Shown here: positions 1-9,305 of the stretch, piece after piece
Layout: each line of letters opens with the position of its first letter
How positions within the stretch are numbered: position 1 is the stretch's first letter
Source: a virus
Length of the DNA stretch: 64,000 nucleotides
Strand: one strand, 5' to 3'
IMG/VR virus record: IMGVR_UViG_3300042898_006838
Coordinates: 62,001 to 126,000 of that record
The notes under the pieces: model-generated
Seen by the model: the letters and a program-made list of their open reading frames with translations, nothing else
What the model was told of the DNA's origin: nothing
Database searches by the model: none
Translations under genes and position numbers: made by a program

Positions 1-1
1 G

Positions 2-3000
2 TTGGAAGGTGGCAAGGTCATCGACCGGGCGAAGATGAAGATCATCGACCTGCCGCGGCTGACCAACCGCGGTAGCTACATCGTCAACGGCACGGAGTTC
101 ATGTTCCCGACGCAGAAGCGCCTGCGATCAGGACCCTACGTGCGCCTGGGCGAGAACGAGGAGCTGCGCACGTTCTTCAACGTCGCCAAGGGCCGCAGCT
201 TCCACCTGGGTCTTCACCCGACCAAGGGCCACTTCCAGTTCCAGATCGAGAGTAGCAAAAACATCCCCCTGTACCCGCTGCTGCAGGTCCTGGGCGTCAG
301 CGACGACGATATGGTCAGGGCCTGGGGCCGAGAGGTCTGGAAGGCCAACGTCGTCACCGACCCTGGTCAGCGAACCAAGGCGCTGCAGACCATCTACGAG
401 AAGATGTCGTACGCACGAGATGATGTACCGGCTCCCACCGTCGAGCAGCTGCCTGATGCCATCAAGGCCATATTCTCAGCCACGGTTATCGACGGCGAGA
501 ACACCGAGCTGACCATCGGTGAGCGTCACGACACAGTCAGTGGCCGGGCGGTGATGTTGGCGGCGGCGAAGATGTTGGGCGTGGCCCGAGGCGAGCGCGA
601 GGAAGATAACCGCGACAGCCTCATCCACAACGACATCGTGGATCTTGGCGACTTCATCGTCGAACGCTTCCGAGACCCGCAGTTCCGAGGCCGCATCGTC
701 AGGGCCGTGAAGTTCAACGTCGACCGTCGCGACAAGGTCAGCCAGATCATCAGCCGCGACAGCTTTCAGCGCCCGGTCGACAGCATGCTCACTGAGAGCC
801 AACTGGCTCAGACCCCGAACCAGAACAATCCGCTGGGTATGATCAGCGACTACACACAGCTCACGGTCCGGGGCGAGGGTGGCATCCAGAACGACAACGC
901 CCTGACACGCAGTGTCCGGGCCCTGGATCCCAGCCACCTGGGATTCATCGACCCCAGCCACACGCCCGAGGGCCAGGGCGTGGGCACGACCCTGCACCTG
1001 ACGACGAACACGGAGAAGCGTGGTCGCGACCTCGTGGCCCGTGTCATCGACGTCAAGACCGGCAAGGCCGTGGACCTCACTCCGGTACAGATCTTCAAGG
1101 CCACAGTCGCCTTCCCCGAGTCCTGGGACGGGAAGAAGCTCACGGGCCCGAAGGTCAAGGTCAGCCGACGCGGCGAGATCTCGAACGTGCCGGTGTCCGA
1201 GGCCCAGTACGTGTTCTCGAAGCCAGAGCACCTGATCGACGTCAACAGCGCCAGCATCCCCTTCCTCAGCCACAACAACGGCACGCGCGTGATGACGGCC
1301 AGCAAAATGGGCGCCCAGGCCAAGCCGCTGGAGACGCCGGAAGCGCCGTTGGTGCAGGTGGACAGCGGCGAGGGCACGACCGTCGAGGCCGTGGTCGGAG
1401 CCGCATTCTCACCGAAGTCTCCGGTCACCGGTATCGTGGAGAAGGTAGAGGAAGACGCGGTCATCATCTCCGGTCAGCGCGTGTCCATTCCCCGCCACTT
1501 CCCGTTGAACAGCAACAACTTCCTGCACGCACAGCCGACGGTGAAGGTCGGTGACAAGGTCTCCAAGGGCCAGGTCATCGCCGACACCAACTACACGGAC
1601 AAGGGCGTCATGGCCCTGGGGAAGAATCTGCTCGTGGCTTACACGCCCTACAAGGGCATGAACGTCGAAGACGGTGTGGTCATCAGCGAGACCGGCGCCA
1701 AGAAGATGACCAGCGAGCACATGTACCAGCAGCCGTACATGTTTGACGTCGACACGGTCATGGACCTGAAGAAGTTCCAGGCCTACTTCCCGGCCAAGAT
1801 CAAGAGTGCAGATGCCGAGAAACTCGACAGTCAGGGCGTGATCAAGAAGGGCCAGGTCGTCGGCCCCGGGTCCATCCTCGTCGCGGCCATGCGCAGGCAC
1901 GCGCCGACCACTGAGAGCCAGCGCCTGGCCGCTGTCAGCCGCATCCTGGCCAAAGAGTTCCGTGACGACAGCCTACGCTGGGAGAAGGACGTCACGGGCG
2001 TGGTTCAGGACGTGGCCAAGAGACCACGTGAGATCGTGGTCTTCGTGCGCACCAGCGAGGCCGCCCGTATCGGTGACAAGATCGCCGGTCGCTACGGCAA
2101 CAAGGGCATCATCGTGCACATCGTCGGCGACGCGGAGATGCCGCGTGACGCCAAGGGTCGGGTCCTGGACATGATGCTGAACCCAAACGGCGTCGTCAGC
2201 CGCATGAACATGGGTCAGATCATGGAGACGACGGCGAGTCGTATCAGCGAGAAGACGGGGAAGACGTTCGTGACCCGGGGCTTCGGCGAGGACAGCGCCA
2301 AGCGCATCGCCGCCGAACTCAAGGCCAACGGCCTCAAGGACCACGAGACCATCAGCGACCCCGTTGACGGCGCGGATATCCCCGGTGTGCTCGTCGGACG
2401 ACAGTACATCTATAAGCTCGAACACCAGGCGACGAAGAAGGTCGGGGCCCGGGGCATGGGCGCCGAGTACCCCTACGGCTACGAGGGGCAGGCTCCACGC
2501 GGAGCCCAGGGAGGACAGGCTATCGGCAGCATGGAGACCTACGCGCTCCTGGCCCATGGCGCGTTGTCCAATCTCCACGAGATGTACGGCGTGAAGAGCA
2601 GCTACGACTACGAGACCTGGAGAGCGCTGGAAAGCGGGGCTCCGCTGCCGCCTTCTAAGCCCAGCCACGCCTCGCAGAAGTTCCTGGCCATGCTCAAGGG
2701 TATGGGCGTCAACGTCGAGCAGCGCGGCAACGACATGGTGATGATGCCGTTCCTTGACCGGCACGTGAAAGAGATCAGCAACGGTGAAATCAGCAGCTTC
2801 CAGGTCCTGCGAGGCAAGGACTTGCGCGAGGAAAAGAACGGCCTATTCGACACGAAGAAGACGGGTGGCGTGCAAGGCGAGCAGTGGACGCACATCAAGC
2901 TTCCGGTGCCCATGCCGAACCCGACGTTCGCCAACGCCATCTTGAGCCTGCTGCACATGAGCCAGGAGGACTACGACGAGGTCCTGGCCGGCAAGAAGAA

Positions 3001-5845
3001 GATCGGCGGTCTCACGGGAGGCGAGGCCATCAAAGCCGAGTTGGCGAAGATCGACGTAGCCAAGCGCATCGCCGAAGTAGACCAGGAAATAAAGGGCAAG
3101 ACCGGTTCGTCACTGAACGCTCTGCACAAGGAGCTTCGGTTCCTGCGCGGGCTCAGGGAGACGGGGATCAAGCCCAGTGAGTACGTGATCTCGCTGCTCC
3201 CGGTCCTGCCGCCGAAGTTCCGTCCCGTGTACACGCTGCCCGACGGAAACCTTCGGATCAGCGACGTTAACTTCCACTACCAGAGCCTGCTGCAGCTCAA
3301 CGACCAGATGGGGAAGCTCAAAGGCCGCCAGTTCGATGACCAGCGCAAGGCCTTGGCATCCGAGATCTACAAGGCCGTCGGCGGCGTCACGGGCATGGGC
3401 GACGGTGTCGTCGAGCGGTCTCCGTCTCCCAAGGGCCTGGCGATGCAGATTGCCGGCGTCGGCAGTCCCAAGGGTGGATTCTTCCACTCCAGCCTGATGA
3501 AGAAGAGACAGGACGTGAGCGCCAGAAGCGTTATCGTCAGCAACCCGAGCCTGGGCCTGGACGAGGTCGGCGTTCCCGAGGCCGTGGCCTGGGACAGCTT
3601 CCGACCGTTCCTGATCAAGGAGCTGCGGAACATGGGTATGACCCCGCTTCAAGCCAAAGCAGCCGCCGACGCTCGTGGCGACGTGGCTAAGCGGGCCCTG
3701 GAAAACGTGATGAAGGATCGTCACGTCATTCTCAACCGCGCGCCGACCCTGCACAAGTTCAGCGTCATGGCCTTCAAGCCTCGACTGGTCCCTGGCTACG
3801 CGATTCAGATCCCGCCCCTGGTCGTCGGCGGCTTCAACGCCGACTTCGACGGCGACACCATGGCCATGCACGTGCCGGTCAGCGCCGAAGCCAACGCCGA
3901 GGCCGCGAAGATGTTGCCCAGTGCCAACCTCTACAAGCCCGGTAGCGGGAAGATGCAGCACAAGATCGAGCACGAGTACGTCCTGGGTCTGTTCAAGATC
4001 TCGCGTCCGGGAACCGTGTCGACGAAGAGGTACACGTCGACGGCCCAGGTGCTCAGCGACCTGCGCGCTAAGTCAGTGGCCCCTGATGCCGTAATCAGCG
4101 TCAGTGGCATCGGCAGCACCACACCCGGCCGCGTGCTCATCAACGACGTGTTCCCGGCTCGTCACCGAGACTACGGCCTGATCTTCAGCGACAAGGTCAT
4201 CCAGGCCAAGTTGACGGAGATCGACAAAGGCAGCGGTCGCGACGTTTTCGTGAAGTGCCTGCAGGCTCTGGCTGACATCGGCCGACGCTATGCCTACAGC
4301 ACGGGCAGCAGCTTCCTGCTCAGCGACTTGCAGACCATGGGCAAGGAGCGCAACGCCGCCTATCGCACGGCCGACGCCGCGGCCGACCGCGTTCGCAGTG
4401 GCCCGGGTAGCGACGATGACAAGAAGAAGAAGATCATCGACATCTACATGCGCGTTGGCGCCAAGCTGCAGTCGGAGATGAGGCTGGGCAACAACAGCAG
4501 CGGCCAGAGCAACAACATCAACGACATGATGACCGCCGGCGCGCGAGGCAACCCAGATCAGATCCGGCAGCTGGTTGGCAGCGTGGGTGTGATGCTCGAT
4601 CACAACAACAAGCCTATGCCAGAGCCAGTCCGCGGCACGTACACTGACGGCCTGACTACGAGCGAGTTCTTTGCCCACATGTACGGCAACCGTAAGGGCA
4701 TGATCGATAAGAGCCAGAGCGTGAAGGACCCAGGTGCGCTGACCAAGCAGGTCGTGGTCAGCGCCGCCGGCTACCGCGTCTCCAGCCTCGACTGTGGGAC
4801 GATGTCTGGCGTCTCTGAGTCCTGCGACGGGGTCAACGCCCTGGACCGCTGTTCGGCTGAGAACGTGCCTGGTCTGGTCAAGCGCAATGACTTCGTGACG
4901 TCCAAGGTCCTGGCCGCTTTCCGTGCCCGTGGCGTCAAGACCATCAAGATCAGGAGTCCGTTGACCTGCATAGCCGCCAGTGGCGTCTGTGTCCGATGTT
5001 ACGGTCTGGACGAAGAAGGTCAGGCGCCGGCTATCGGCGCCCACGTCGGAATCAAGGACACCCAGGGCCTCACAGAACCCAGCACGCAGTTGGCGATGAA
5101 GACATTTCACACTGGCGGTGTGGCCACGGGCAAGGCCAGTCTGACCACGGGCTTTGACCGCGTGAAGAAGCTGTTCACGATGCCGGATACCGTTCGCGAC
5201 AAGGCCACGATGGCCGAGGTCAGCGGGCGCGTGGAGTCCGTGGCCCCAAATCCGTTTGGCGGCACGATCGTGGTCGTAGCCGGAACCAAGCACCGCCTGG
5301 CCACGGGCCGCAAGGCCAGCGTCGTCGTCGGCGACCAGGTGACCAGGGGTCAGAAGATCAGCGACGGTGACATCCAGCCCCAGGACATGCTGCGTCTCAA
5401 CGGTTTGCGGGCAATGCAGCTTCAGCTCCGTGACGACATCGGCAGCGTCTACGCACAGGGCGGTGAGCGCCTGCACGCCAAGACCATCGAGGTGCCGGTG
5501 CGCATGCTCACGGAGAGCGTGAGAATCAACGACGCCGGAGACCACCCGAGCCTGGTGCCCGGCGACTACAGCACCTACGGCCGCGTCGACGACTGGAACC
5601 GTGGCCACCCTGGCAAGAAGCCTGTGAAGTACCTTCACATCCTGCCCGGCAGTGAGTACCTTCCGCATCGCAGCGACGACTGGGCCCAGCGCATGGCCCA
5701 CAACCGCGTCCAGCAGGTGCTGCAGGAAGCGCCGGCAATGGCAGCCAAGGCTCCGCTGTCCGGTGGCAGTCCCTTCGCCTCCCTGGCTTTCGGCAAACGG
5801 GTCGCGCAAGATCCATGGCGTTCAGGAGGATTGACCAGTGGCTGA
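2..5845 (+). CDS. Fused beta-beta' DNA-directed RNA polymerase, 5'-truncated by the window
   Basis: One continuous frame carries both large subunits of a multisubunit RNA polymerase. Beta landmarks run in order: RGSYIVNGTEF (about residues 23-33 of the visible part), GDKIAGRYGNKG (about 690, with both conserved lysines) and LNPNGVVSRMNMGQIMET. Near residue 905-935 beta runs directly into the beta' start (NGEISSFQVLR, then NGLFD). Beta' landmarks follow: VLPPKFRPV (about 1068), catalytic NADFDGD at 1279-1285 with its three aspartates, DCGT plus three more cysteines (about 1598 and 1655-1669) forming the second zinc site, and the trigger-loop region TQLAMKTFHTGG. The N-terminal zinc domain of beta' is missing after NGLFD. 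About 100 beta residues lie upstream of the window, so the start is unseen. Total length is well below bacterial beta plus beta'. No alpha or omega gene is visible. It should transcribe phage genes; whether it is packaged in the virion is unknown. Confidence 0.95.
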   Translation: MEGGKVIDRAKMKIIDLPRLTNRGSYIVNGTEFMFPTQKRLRSGPYVRLGENEELRTFFNVAKGRSFHLGLHPTKGHFQFQIESSKNIPLYPLLQVLGVSDDDMVRAWGREVWKANVVTDPGQRTKALQTIYEKMSYARDDVPAPTVEQLPDAIKAIFSATVIDGENTELTIGERHDTVSGRAVMLAAAKMLGVARGEREEDNRDSLIHNDIVDLGDFIVERFRDPQFRGRIVRAVKFNVDRRDKVSQIISRDSFQRPVDSMLTESQLAQTPNQNNPLGMISDYTQLTVRGEGGIQNDNALTRSVRALDPSHLGFIDPSHTPEGQGVGTTLHLTTNTEKRGRDLVARVIDVKTGKAVDLTPVQIFKATVAFPESWDGKKLTGPKVKVSRRGEISNVPVSEAQYVFSKPEHLIDVNSASIPFLSHNNGTRVMTASKMGAQAKPLETPEAPLVQVDSGEGTTVEAVVGAAFSPKSPVTGIVEKVEEDAVIISGQRVSIPRHFPLNSNNFLHAQPTVKVGDKVSKGQVIADTNYTDKGVMALGKNLLVAYTPYKGMNVEDGVVISETGAKKMTSEHMYQQPYMFDVDTVMDLKKFQAYFPAKIKSADAEKLDSQGVIKKGQVVGPGSILVAAMRRHAPTTESQRLAAVSRILAKEFRDDSLRWEKDVTGVVQDVAKRPREIVVFVRTSEAARIGDKIAGRYGNKGIIVHIVGDAEMPRDAKGRVLDMMLNPNGVVSRMNMGQIMETTASRISEKTGKTFVTRGFGEDSAKRIAAELKANGLKDHETISDPVDGADIPGVLVGRQYIYKLEHQATKKVGARGMGAEYPYGYEGQAPRGAQGGQAIGSMETYALLAHGALSNLHEMYGVKSSYDYETWRALESGAPLPPSKPSHASQKFLAMLKGMGVNVEQRGNDMVMMPFLDRHVKEISNGEISSFQVLRGKDLREEKNGLFDTKKTGGVQGEQWTHIKLPVPMPNPTFANAILSLLHMSQEDYDEVLAGKKKIGGLTGGEAIKAELAKIDVAKRIAEVDQEIKGKTGSSLNALHKELRFLRGLRETGIKPSEYVISLLPVLPPKFRPVYTLPDGNLRISDVNFHYQSLLQLNDQMGKLKGRQFDDQRKALASEIYKAVGGVTGMGDGVVERSPSPKGLAMQIAGVGSPKGGFFHSSLMKKRQDVSARSVIVSNPSLGLDEVGVPEAVAWDSFRPFLIKELRNMGMTPLQAKAAADARGDVAKRALENVMKDRHVILNRAPTLHKFSVMAFKPRLVPGYAIQIPPLVVGGFNADFDGDTMAMHVPVSAEANAEAAKMLPSANLYKPGSGKMQHKIEHEYVLGLFKISRPGTVSTKRYTSTAQVLSDLRAKSVAPDAVISVSGIGSTTPGRVLINDVFPARHRDYGLIFSDKVIQAKLTEIDKGSGRDVFVKCLQALADIGRRYAYSTGSSFLLSDLQTMGKERNAAYRTADAAADRVRSGPGSDDDKKKKIIDIYMRVGAKLQSEMRLGNNSSGQSNNINDMMTAGARGNPDQIRQLVGSVGVMLDHNNKPMPEPVRGTYTDGLTTSEFFAHMYGNRKGMIDKSQSVKDPGALTKQVVVSAAGYRVSSLDCGTMSGVSESCDGVNALDRCSAENVPGLVKRNDFVTSKVLAAFRARGVKTIKIRSPLTCIAASGVCVRCYGLDEEGQAPAIGAHVGIKDTQGLTEPSTQLAMKTFHTGGVATGKASLTTGFDRVKKLFTMPDTVRDKATMAEVSGRVESVAPNPFGGTIVVVAGTKHRLATGRKASVVVGDQVTRGQKISDGDIQPQDMLRLNGLRAMQLQLRDDIGSVYAQGGERLHAKTIEVPVRMLTESVRINDAGDHPSLVPGDYSTYGRVDDWNRGHPGKKPVKYLHILPGSEYLPHRSDDWAQRMAHNRVQQVLQEAPAMAAKAPLSGGSPFASLAFGKRVAQDPWRSGGLTSG

Positions 5846-6233
5846 CTTCACACCAACTCGCATCAAAGACCAGGACATCAACGGCGTGTACACGCCAAGC
5901 GGGCCTGCGCAGACCATGCGGAAACGCATGCTAGGTGACGACGGGGCGTCGGTGACGGGGAAGAGCGAATGGGTGCGCATGACACCGAGCTCGAAGAGCT
6001 TCTTCCTCTACAACGTCAGCCGCACGGGCGCCGTCGGAGCCGCCGTCGTGCAGATCCACGGCGCCATGGAGCTCGCTGACGTTCCTGAGAATACGGCCTT
6101 CCAGCTCCTGGCCACTCTCAACGCCGCCGCCCCACACGCCAACGTCACCTCGCCATGGAGCTACATGCGCGCCGAGGTCACCGTCGCCGGCGCCTCGGCT
6201 GTGCAGGTGGGCATGGACACAGAGAACCCATGA
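5838..6233 (+). CDS. Small unknown protein after RNA polymerase, probable virion component
   Basis: 131 residues from a GTG start preceded by AGGAGG at good spacing; the start overlaps the end of the polymerase gene by 8 bases. The sequence is rich in small residues and beta-prone stretches (FFLYNVSRTGAVGAAVVQ) with no catalytic motif I recognise. A head or tail surface protein is possible, but this rests only on position between the polymerase and the packaging and structural genes. It overlaps the next gene by ATGA, so the three are probably translated together. Confidence 0.75.
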   Translation: MADFTPTRIKDQDINGVYTPSGPAQTMRKRMLGDDGASVTGKSEWVRMTPSSKSFFLYNVSRTGAVGAAVVQIHGAMELADVPENTAFQLLATLNAAAPHANVTSPWSYMRAEVTVAGASAVQVGMDTENP

Positions 6234-6715
6234 ACAACCATGGCGTCAGAGACGGCATGGTCAAGGTGGCCATGCGAGCCGACGTCGAGGAGCAGGTGCT
6301 CACGGCGCTGACCACTCTCTTGCCCCGCGGTGTCGACCCGGGTCACGACGACGAACTCGACGACCTGCTCCCGGACGTCGGAGATCTTGAGGCCCTGGTC
6401 ATGGCCGTGGAGGAGAGTTTCGACGTCGACTTCACCGACGCCGAGGCCTTTGATCTCTTCGCCTTCGGCACCGTCGGTGACCTGATCGAGGCCGTGACCA
6501 AGCACCTGATGTCGAAGACCGCCGGCTATGACCGCGCCTACTACATCCAGAACCGTGAGCGTCTGAAGACCAAGAGCCGCACGTACCGCATGCGCAATCT
6601 CCACAGCGTCAGACGCAAGGCAAAGGCCTATCGACGCAAGGTCAAACGGCGTATGATCAGGCCGCGGAAACGCGTGGGCAGCGCCGGAAGCGGATATCAC
6701 TTTATCGCGAGGTAG
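6230..6715 (+). CDS. Acyl-carrier-protein-like fold lacking the phosphopantetheine serine, with basic C-terminal tail
   Basis: 161 residues; the start is the ATG of an ATGA overlap with the previous stop. Residues about 17-95 match an acyl carrier protein in pattern: an acidic helix, then LVMAVEESFDVDF, then GTVGDLIEAV. Aligning on LVMA places D49-V50-G51 where the ACP D-S-L motif belongs, so the modifiable serine is absent. The remaining 65 residues are strongly basic (YRRKVKRR and similar), suggesting nucleic acid contact. The N-terminus GVRDGMVKVAM resembles the tags on other virion-block proteins here. A carrier function is unlikely; an adaptor or packaged protein is inference. Confidence 0.75.
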   Translation: MNNHGVRDGMVKVAMRADVEEQVLTALTTLLPRGVDPGHDDELDDLLPDVGDLEALVMAVEESFDVDFTDAEAFDLFAFGTVGDLIEAVTKHLMSKTAGYDRAYYIQNRERLKTKSRTYRMRNLHSVRRKAKAYRRKVKRRMIRPRKRVGSAGSGYHFIAR

Positions 6716-6718
6716 AAC

Positions 6719-7123
6719 GTGGACAAGTTGGCATTCGAAATCGGCGTCGCTGACGGCATCGAGAAGACGGCGATCTCAAATGACGTGGCCATGAGGGCCT
6801 TGGCTCGTCGTATTGATCAAGCTCGTCTTGCCGGAGGCAACGCTGATTTCATGACAAAAGGCCGAAAAGCGGTGCGGATGATAAATCGGACCCGCTCCTG
6901 GAAGGAAGGCAAGAACCAACGCGTGTATCTGCACAAGCGTACCGGAGCCGGCATGGAACAGCTCATGCGTCGCGCTCAGGAAGTCAAGAAGTCGCCTGTC
7001 GCCGACAAGGTCGTTGGCAGCAGCAAGAAGAAGAACATCGCCATGGGCCTGGGAGCCGCAGCCGGCGTCGGGGCCATGGGAGCCGGGGCCTACGGCCTCA
7101 ACCGCGCGCTGAAGGACGACTGA
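6719..7123 (+). CDS. Small basic virion-block protein with shared N-terminal tag
   Basis: 134 residues from a GTG start with GAGG upstream. It opens with LAFEIGVADGIEKTA, which resembles the N-termini of the proteins at 10809 and 23781. The middle is rich in Arg and Lys. The C-terminus has one glycine- and alanine-rich hydrophobic stretch (about residues 110-127) that could be a membrane segment. Function is not recognised. Its place between RNA polymerase and terminase suggests an internal or injected virion protein. Confidence 0.75.
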   Translation: MDKLAFEIGVADGIEKTAISNDVAMRALARRIDQARLAGGNADFMTKGRKAVRMINRTRSWKEGKNQRVYLHKRTGAGMEQLMRRAQEVKKSPVADKVVGSSKKKNIAMGLGAAAGVGAMGAGAYGLNRALKDD

Positions 7124-7193
7124 CATAAACAAGGCATCATTCGACCGAGATGAGACGAATAGCCGTGGACGCCGCCTGACCAGCTCCAAAGCA

Positions 7194-8852
7194 ATGTGGA
7201 CCGACGAGGACGGGCGTGTGCACACCACGCCCAGCAACCTCGTGGCCAATCGCGTGAACATCAAGCCCGGCGTGCCATACAGCTTCGCCGACCGCCCGTT
7301 CATGACCCAGGTCTTCGACGACCCGTTCCCAGCCATCGGCTTGATGACGGCTCGGCAGATCAGCAAGTCCACGTTCCTGGCCGCTGATGCACTGGCAAGC
7401 TGTGAGGCCCTGTCGCCGTACACGGTCATGGTCCTGACTCCGAGCCAGGATCAGACGCGGAAGTTCAGCTACGACCGCCTGGGGCCCACGATTGCCAGTT
7501 CCCCGGCCGTGCGCTCGATGATGAGTGCCGAGAGCCTGGACAACGTCTTCGAGAAGAGCTTTGTCAACGGCAGCAAGATCTACCTCAGCTACGCCAAGGA
7601 GAACGCCGACCGCGTCCGCGGTATCAGCGCCGACCAGATCGACTACGACGAGATTCAGGACATGCACCTGAAGGCCGTCGAGGCCGTGACCAGGGAGTCT
7701 TTGTTCACCAGCCGCTACAAGCGCCGGCGCTACGGCGGCACGCCCAAGAGCTTCAGCAACGGCATCGAGCAGCGGGTCTGGAGGCAGAGCGACAGGCGCG
7801 AGTGGATGGTGCGCTGCCGTCACCACGCACCCATCTACCACCAGAAGCTGACGAAGAGGAACGTGGGCGTCAGCGGCCCGATCTGTGACCGCTGCGGCAA
7901 GAGCCTGTTCACGCTCGACGGCCTCTGGGTCTCGACGTCGTCGCTGACGCCAGACGGCAAGGTGCCGAGGATCCACGGCTACCACATCCCGCAGATCATC
8001 TTCCCGACCACTGACGTCGAGGTTGCCCCCGGCATCCGCGGATTCCTGGACTGGGGCTCGTTCAAGGACGAGATCGAGGACCCGAACACCGATGAGGCGA
8101 CAAAGCTCAACGAAAAGTGGGGTGAAAGCGCGGACAGCGAAGAGCGACCGGTGAAGGAGGACGAGCTCCGCGGCGCCTGCGTCGACGAGAGATCCATGCC
8201 ACAGGTCTGGCAGGAGTGGATGAAGGGCGAGTACTTGTTCGCGGGCCTGGACTGGGGAACGGGTCTGCAGTCGGCTACGGTCCTGACTATCGGCCAATTC
8301 GACCCCCGGGACCCGAAGATATTCCGCTACGTCTACGCCAAGCGCTACTTCGGGCGCGACGCCGACCCCAAGATCTGCGTTCCCGACATCCTGCGCAAGC
8401 TCCAGGACTTCCGAGTCTTCCGGGCCCACGCCGACTTCGGCAGCGGCCTGGGTCTGAACAGCCAGATCGAGGAGGCACGTGGCGAAGAGTTCCTGACCAC
8501 GAACTACTGGAGCAGCAGCATCGGCGGCAAGCGAGTGATCTACGACCCGGATCTCAGGCGCTACGTCCTGAACCGGAGCCTGCACATCACCCGCTTCTTC
8601 CAGGGACTGAAGAAGCGGAGCCTGCGCGTGGCCTTTGGCTGGCCAGACTTCCGCGTCTTCGCCGAGGACATCCTCCACGTCTTCCGCGAGGAGCGGAAGA
8701 ACGGCGACCCCTACTACGACCACAAGCCCGAGGAGCCGGACGACGCCATGCACGCCATGATCTACACCTGGCTCATCGCCAGCTTCCACCGCTACCGCAA
8801 CGAGGGCGTGGAGGTGGCGCGGACCACGCACGACCCGCAGTCCGGAGGCTAA
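7194..8852 (+). CDS. Terminase large subunit (TerL)
   Basis: ATPase-nuclease motor that packages DNA into the prohead. From the ATG at 7194 (552 aa) the ATPase part shows a divergent Walker A, TARQISKST (about residues 52-60), and Walker B QIDYDEIQD (about 149-157). A CxxC pair (ICDRCGK) lies in the middle. The RNase-H-like nuclease half shows GLDWGTG (about 350), HADFGSG (about 413) and DDAMHAM (about 517), giving the acidic triad. The ATG has no Shine-Dalgarno site. The frame stays open back to an ATA at 7125 that does have AAGGA eight bases upstream and would add NKASFDRDE and further residues, so the real start may be there. The stop runs into a terminator. Confidence 0.93.
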   Translation: MWTDEDGRVHTTPSNLVANRVNIKPGVPYSFADRPFMTQVFDDPFPAIGLMTARQISKSTFLAADALASCEALSPYTVMVLTPSQDQTRKFSYDRLGPTIASSPAVRSMMSAESLDNVFEKSFVNGSKIYLSYAKENADRVRGISADQIDYDEIQDMHLKAVEAVTRESLFTSRYKRRRYGGTPKSFSNGIEQRVWRQSDRREWMVRCRHHAPIYHQKLTKRNVGVSGPICDRCGKSLFTLDGLWVSTSSLTPDGKVPRIHGYHIPQIIFPTTDVEVAPGIRGFLDWGSFKDEIEDPNTDEATKLNEKWGESADSEERPVKEDELRGACVDERSMPQVWQEWMKGEYLFAGLDWGTGLQSATVLTIGQFDPRDPKIFRYVYAKRYFGRDADPKICVPDILRKLQDFRVFRAHADFGSGLGLNSQIEEARGEEFLTTNYWSSSIGGKRVIYDPDLRRYVLNRSLHITRFFQGLKKRSLRVAFGWPDFRVFAEDILHVFREERKNGDPYYDHKPEEPDDAMHAMIYTWLIASFHRYRNEGVEVARTTHDPQSGG

Positions 8853-8883
8853 AAAAAACTCGACCCCTTTCGGGGCCGAGCTT
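8851..8883 (-). terminator. Intrinsic terminator for the minus-strand gene at 8893
   Basis: Stem CTCGACCCC/GGGGCCGAG (8859-8867 with 8872-8880, one A-C mismatch) followed on the minus strand by eight T residues (A-tract 8851-8858). On the plus strand the stem is followed by CTTTCTC, so it may also weakly end transcription after terL. Confidence 0.8.
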
Positions 8884-8892
8884 TCTCGTCGT

Positions 8893-9201
8893 CTAGTTCA
8901 TGATCCAGCGCTGACCGTCAGCGCGGTTTTTTCCGCGTGAGAAAATGCCATCGACGTCGTCGATGCCCTGACCAGCTTCGTCGTCGATGAGGTCGAGGGA
9001 GAGGCGTTCAAGCGCCAGCTCTTCTGCACGGGTCCCGAAGAACCCTGCCCCTCTGGTTGCCCGGCAAGCCTTGCGTTTGCGGCCAGTGAGCCGGTCGACG
9101 TCTTCGTCGGCCAACTTCTCCGACCATGCGCACCTGCTGCAGAGGGCTCCCTTTTTGGGCGCCGATATGAGGCTGGTACAGCCTCTGCAGTTCACAGTCA
9201 T
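8893..9201 (-). CDS. Small zinc-ribbon-like protein
   Basis: 102 residues, ATG start overlapping the end of a tiny upstream ORF (ATGA). The N-terminus has CRGC and CSRC about 14 residues apart, a likely zinc site. The rest is charged, with basic GRKRKACRATR followed by acidic stretches. No family is recognised. It is last in the minus-strand 16.4-8.9 kb unit, ahead of the terminator at 8851. Confidence 0.7.
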   Translation of the reverse strand: MTVNCRGCTSLISAPKKGALCSRCAWSEKLADEDVDRLTGRKRKACRATRGAGFFGTRAEELALERLSLDLIDDEAGQGIDDVDGIFSRGKNRADGQRWIMN

Positions 9202-9287
9202 GTCGCCTGTCTTGTCTCCGCTGACTTCAACTTGCTGACCACTTCCGTTTGCGGATTACCGGGTGTGGACGACGTCGACGAGATCAT
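9198..9287 (-). CDS. Candidate 29-residue small ORF filling a gene gap
   Basis: MISSTSSTPGNPQTEVVSKL and nine more residues. It starts with ATG seven bases after a GGAG, ends in an ATGA overlap with the next gene, and its leader carries the GGGCATAAC element. These junctions match neighbouring real genes, but the peptide has no recognised homology and could simply be a translated leader. Confidence 0.4.
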   Translation of the reverse strand: MISSTSSTPGNPQTEVVSKLKSAETRQAT

Positions 9288-9305
9288 TCTCTCTCCGTCA
9301 GTCCT

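Noticed and set aside
4073-5809. 578-codon open frame antisense to the polymerase gene
   Set aside because: It mirrors a strong coding frame in GC-rich DNA; its product is Ala/Val/His/Arg-rich with no motif and no ribosome site.
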